The position numbers were made by a program, and so were the translations under genes. Positions 6,498-8,030 of a stretch of DNA of 8,030 nt are shown here, in pieces (position 1 is the first letter of the stretch; each line of letters begins with the position of its first letter). The notes under the pieces are model-generated. The model searched no databases, was not told where the DNA came from, and was given only the letters and a program-made list of their open reading frames with translations. The DNA is taken from NCBI GenBank assembly GCA_007123465.1, contig SKLB01000308.1:1-8030 (forward strand). The letters are read 5' to 3'. This DNA comes from Spirochaetales bacterium. Lineage in GTDB: Bacteria > Spirochaetota > Spirochaetia > DSM-27196 > PWMO01.

Positions 6498-6505
6498 AAT
6501 ACACC

Positions 6506-6511
6506 AGTATA
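6506..6511 (-). promoter_or_regulatory. -10 box (TATACT) just before the mutarotase-like gene
   Basis: TATACT read on the minus strand (6511-6506) is 5/6 to consensus and ends 8 nt before the ATG at 6497. Transcription would start at about 6500-6497, leaving a leader of 0-3 nt. No convincing -35 is found 16-18 nt upstream (TAGCGC or neighbours), so an activator or weak promoter is possible. Confidence 0.45.
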
Positions 6512-6518
6512 AGACCGA

Positions 6519-6548
6519 TTGCCGTTTTGCGCTATACTCGCGTATACT
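6519..6548 (+). promoter_or_regulatory. mtlD promoter TTGCCG-18-TATACT
   Basis: TTGCCG (6519-6524), an 18-nt spacer and TATACT (6543-6548). Transcription would start near 6555-6556, only 3-4 nt before the mtlD ATG at 6559. A second TATACT lies at 6533-6538 but has no matching -35; it would give a leader of about 13 nt. Neither leader contains a Shine-Dalgarno sequence. Confidence 0.5.
6533..6546. repeat. Inverted repeat TATAC-TCGC-GTATA over the mtlD -10 region
   Basis: Five-base arms TATAC and GTATA are separated by TCGC. The same stretch can be read as a 10-nt direct repeat of TATACTC with GCG between copies. It overlaps both candidate -10 boxes, so it is either a small operator or simply two tandem -10 elements. 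The arms are short and chance symmetry is plausible. Confidence 0.3.
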
Positions 6549-6558
6549 CAATTTCACT

Positions 6559-7734
6559 ATGAAGTTACTGCAGTTTGGAGCCGGCAACATCGGTCGTTCG
6601 TTCATCGGGCAGCTGTTCGCCCACGCCGGGTGGGCGGTGACCTTTGTTGATATCGATGAGCGCATTGTAGCGGAGCTCAACCGGCGCCGCTGCTACCCGG
6701 TAATCATCAAGCACCCCGACGGCCGCGAAGAGCGCATCGAGGTGACCGGCGTTGACGCAATCAACGGCACGGAGCGCAAGGCGGTGGTTGAAGCGGTGCG
6801 CAGCGCAGATCTGATCGCAACGTCGGTGGGAACAGGTGCCCTGCCGCGTGTCTCCGAGGTGATCGCCGAGGGATTGCAGCTGCGCGCGAGTTCGGTCAGC
6901 ATCATCCTTGCGGAAAATATCCGTAACGGCGCCACACTGGTGCGCCAACAGCTCCAGCAACACCTGCCGCACGATTCCGCGGTACTGGCGCGTACCGGTC
7001 TGGTCGAGACCAGTATCGGCAAGATGGTGCCGTTGATGACCGAGGCCGATCGCGAGGCCGATCCGCTGCAGGTATTCGCTGAGCCGTACAATACCCTGAT
7101 CCTGGATCGGCTCGGCTTTCGCGGTCCGGTGCCGGCGGTAGCCGGAATCACGGCCGTTGACAACATAACCGCCTATGTTGACCGTAAGCTGTTCGTTCAC
7201 AATATGGGACACGCCGCCTGTGCCTACCTCGGTTACCGCGAGAATCCCGATCTGCGCTTCCTGTGGCAGGCGCTCGAAATAGAGAGTGTTCAGCGCACGG
7301 TACGAGCGGCAATGCAGCAGTCTGCTGCTGCACTTGCGCGCACGTACCCCAATGACCTCGATCCCAAAGGACTCGAAGAACACATCAGCGATCTTCTGAG
7401 CCGTTTTGCTAACCAGTCTCTGGGTGACACTGTCTACCGCGTTGGTCGCGACCTGCCGCGCAAACTGCACAAGAGCGACCGCCTTCTGGGTGCAATGCTG
7501 CTGGCGCAGCGCATGGAGTGTGCCTACGACCGCATCATGGAGGCTACCGCTGCAGCGCTGAGCTTCAGGGCCCGTGACGAGTCCGGGCAGCTCTACCCTC
7601 CCGACCAGCGCTTTCTCGAGCAGGACCTGCCGCGCGGAATCACGCACGTGCTGCGCTCAGTCTGCGAACTCGATCCGGCTGATCCGGTCGAGAGCGAGCT
7701 CCTGTCACAATTGAGTCACTCGCTGGACGTATGA
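6559..7734 (+). CDS. mtlD: Mannitol-1-phosphate 5-dehydrogenase
   Basis: Cytoplasmic enzyme that interconverts mannitol 1-phosphate and fructose 6-phosphate with NAD(H), linking mannitol uptake or synthesis to glycolysis. It has 391 residues (E. coli MtlD has 382). An N-terminal Rossmann fold opens with QFGAGNIGRSFIG (5-17), and Asp31 at the end of the second strand (TFVDID) favours NAD. ILAENIRNGA (116-125) and ARTGLVETSIGKMVPLM (144-160) are family blocks. The C-terminal catalytic domain has the polyol dehydrogenase motif K210-L-F-V-H214-N215-M-G-H218, so the catalytic Lys, His and Asn are present. TEADREADP (161-169) contains a small in-frame duplication. The ATG at 6559 starts exactly at the family N-terminus, with no Shine-Dalgarno and a -10 box ending 10 nt upstream. 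No PTS mannitol transporter gene is in the window. The end overlaps a minus-strand gene by 19 nt. Confidence 0.95.
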   Translation: MKLLQFGAGNIGRSFIGQLFAHAGWAVTFVDIDERIVAELNRRRCYPVIIKHPDGREERIEVTGVDAINGTERKAVVEAVRSADLIATSVGTGALPRVSEVIAEGLQLRASSVSIILAENIRNGATLVRQQLQQHLPHDSAVLARTGLVETSIGKMVPLMTEADREADPLQVFAEPYNTLILDRLGFRGPVPAVAGITAVDNITAYVDRKLFVHNMGHAACAYLGYRENPDLRFLWQALEIESVQRTVRAAMQQSAAALARTYPNDLDPKGLEEHISDLLSRFANQSLGDTVYRVGRDLPRKLHKSDRLLGAMLLAQRMECAYDRIMEATAAALSFRARDESGQLYPPDQRFLEQDLPRGITHVLRSVCELDPADPVESELLSQLSHSLDV

Positions 7735-8030
7735 TGCGCGGATCCCTGAACCCGCCGCTGCATCCGGTCGGCGATTGTGTAGTGTGAGCGCGGCAACGGG
7801 CGCACATCCAGGAACTGCGGCTCGAGCCGCTCCAGGACCGCCGGCAGGCGAGCCGGATCCGTCGTGGTCTGCCCGGCGGAAAAACGGCGCAGCAGGGTTT
7901 CCTGGGCGCCAAACTGCTGCACAAGATAGCTTACCGCCTGATCGGTGATCTGCATGCCATGGTAGTACGCCAGGCTGGAAACCAGCCGCCCGACGGCCAT
8001 TCCAACGTCGTCGCGAACGTCGCGCACCAG
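7716..8030 (-). CDS. Unrecognised protein, C-terminal fragment (runs off right edge)
   Basis: An open frame enters from the right edge and reads 104 codons to a TGA at 7718-7716. I do not recognise a family. The frame has high GC at third positions and balanced amino-acid use, unlike the Arg/Ser-rich shadow frames nearby, so it is probably real. The first half looks helical (MAVGRLVSSLAYYHGMQITDQ, then AVSYLVQQFGAQETLLRRF). The rest is proline- and arginine-rich and ends RRVQGSAHHTSSE. There is no membrane segment or Cys motif. GTG 8027 and ATG 7998 are in-frame Met-type codons, but the frame stays open to the edge, so the true start is likely outside. Its last 19 nt overlap the mtlD 3' end on the other strand. 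No terminator is visible between the two. Confidence 0.6.
   Translation of the reverse strand: MVRDVRDDVGMAVGRLVSSLAYYHGMQITDQAVSYLVQQFGAQETLLRRFSAGQTTTDPARLPAVLERLEPQFLDVRPLPRSHYTIADRMQRRVQGSAHHTSSE

Noticed and set aside
6498..6680. N-terminal extension of the mutarotase-like gene into mtlD antisense
   Set aside because: The extra 61 codons lie across the divergent promoter and the start of mtlD and look like non-coding sequence; ATG 6497 begins the protein-like region.
7000..7013. CTGGTC-GA-GACCAG palindrome in mtlD
   Set aside because: Short, inside a conserved coding block (GLVETS), so explained by codon choice.
7041..7062. Short tandem duplication GAGGCCGATC in mtlD
   Set aside because: Only two imperfect copies coding EAD-R-EAD; no sign of function beyond a small local duplication.
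6565..7647. 360-codon minus-strand open frame opposite mtlD
   Set aside because: Mirror of a clear mtlD gene; no recognisable motifs and composition typical of a shadow frame.

Overview
The window is about 58-60% GC by eye. It is densely coded chromosomal DNA with no sign of a mobile element, phage, CRISPR array, tRNA or rRNA. The gene set suggests a Gram-negative (diderm) bacterium: an MCE/Mla-type lipid transport operon with a lipoprotein component, a long citrate synthase, a divergent RsmE methyltransferase and an mtlD. The STAS-MlaE fusion and the style of the RsmE sequence look spirochaete-like to me (Spirochaeta/Alkalispirochaeta type). That assignment is recollection of family style, not a search result.

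Layout. (1) Positions 1-2449, minus strand: an MCE-domain (MlaD-like) membrane-anchored protein, then a small auxiliary lipoprotein, then the start of a STAS-MlaE permease that runs off the left edge. Together they are most of an ABC lipid transporter. The ATPase is not in the window and probably lies beyond the left edge. A near-consensus sigma-70 promoter (TTGACG-17-TAATAT) drives this operon. (2) Positions 2450-2598: a divergent promoter region shared with (3) citrate synthase on the plus strand (2599-3999). (4) Positions 4007-6497, minus strand: an apparent three-gene operon read in the order galactose-mutarotase-like protein, TetR-type regulator, RsmE-like 16S rRNA m3U methyltransferase. 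It converges on gltA with only 7 bases between stop codons. (5) Positions 6498-6558: a 61-bp divergent promoter region. (6) Positions 6559-7734, plus strand: mannitol-1-phosphate 5-dehydrogenase (mtlD). (7) Positions 7716-8030, minus strand: the C-terminal end of an unrecognised protein whose tail overlaps the end of mtlD on the opposite strand.

How the parts work together. The Mla-like genes should act as one envelope lipid-trafficking complex: permease, MCE substrate-binding ring component and lipoprotein partner. GltA feeds the TCA/glutamate branch. The mutarotase-like gene and mtlD are divergent neighbours and both look like sugar metabolism. The TetR gene in the mutarotase operon is therefore a candidate local regulator of the intergenic region between them.

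The most unusual signals are in gene starts. The lipoprotein gene has a perfect Shine-Dalgarno sequence and a convincing lipoprotein signal peptide, but the codon at the expected start is AUA. The divergent mutarotase-like/mtlD pair both lack a Shine-Dalgarno sequence and have -10 boxes so close to the ATG that both mRNAs look leaderless or nearly so. No clearly new multi-gene system is visible.
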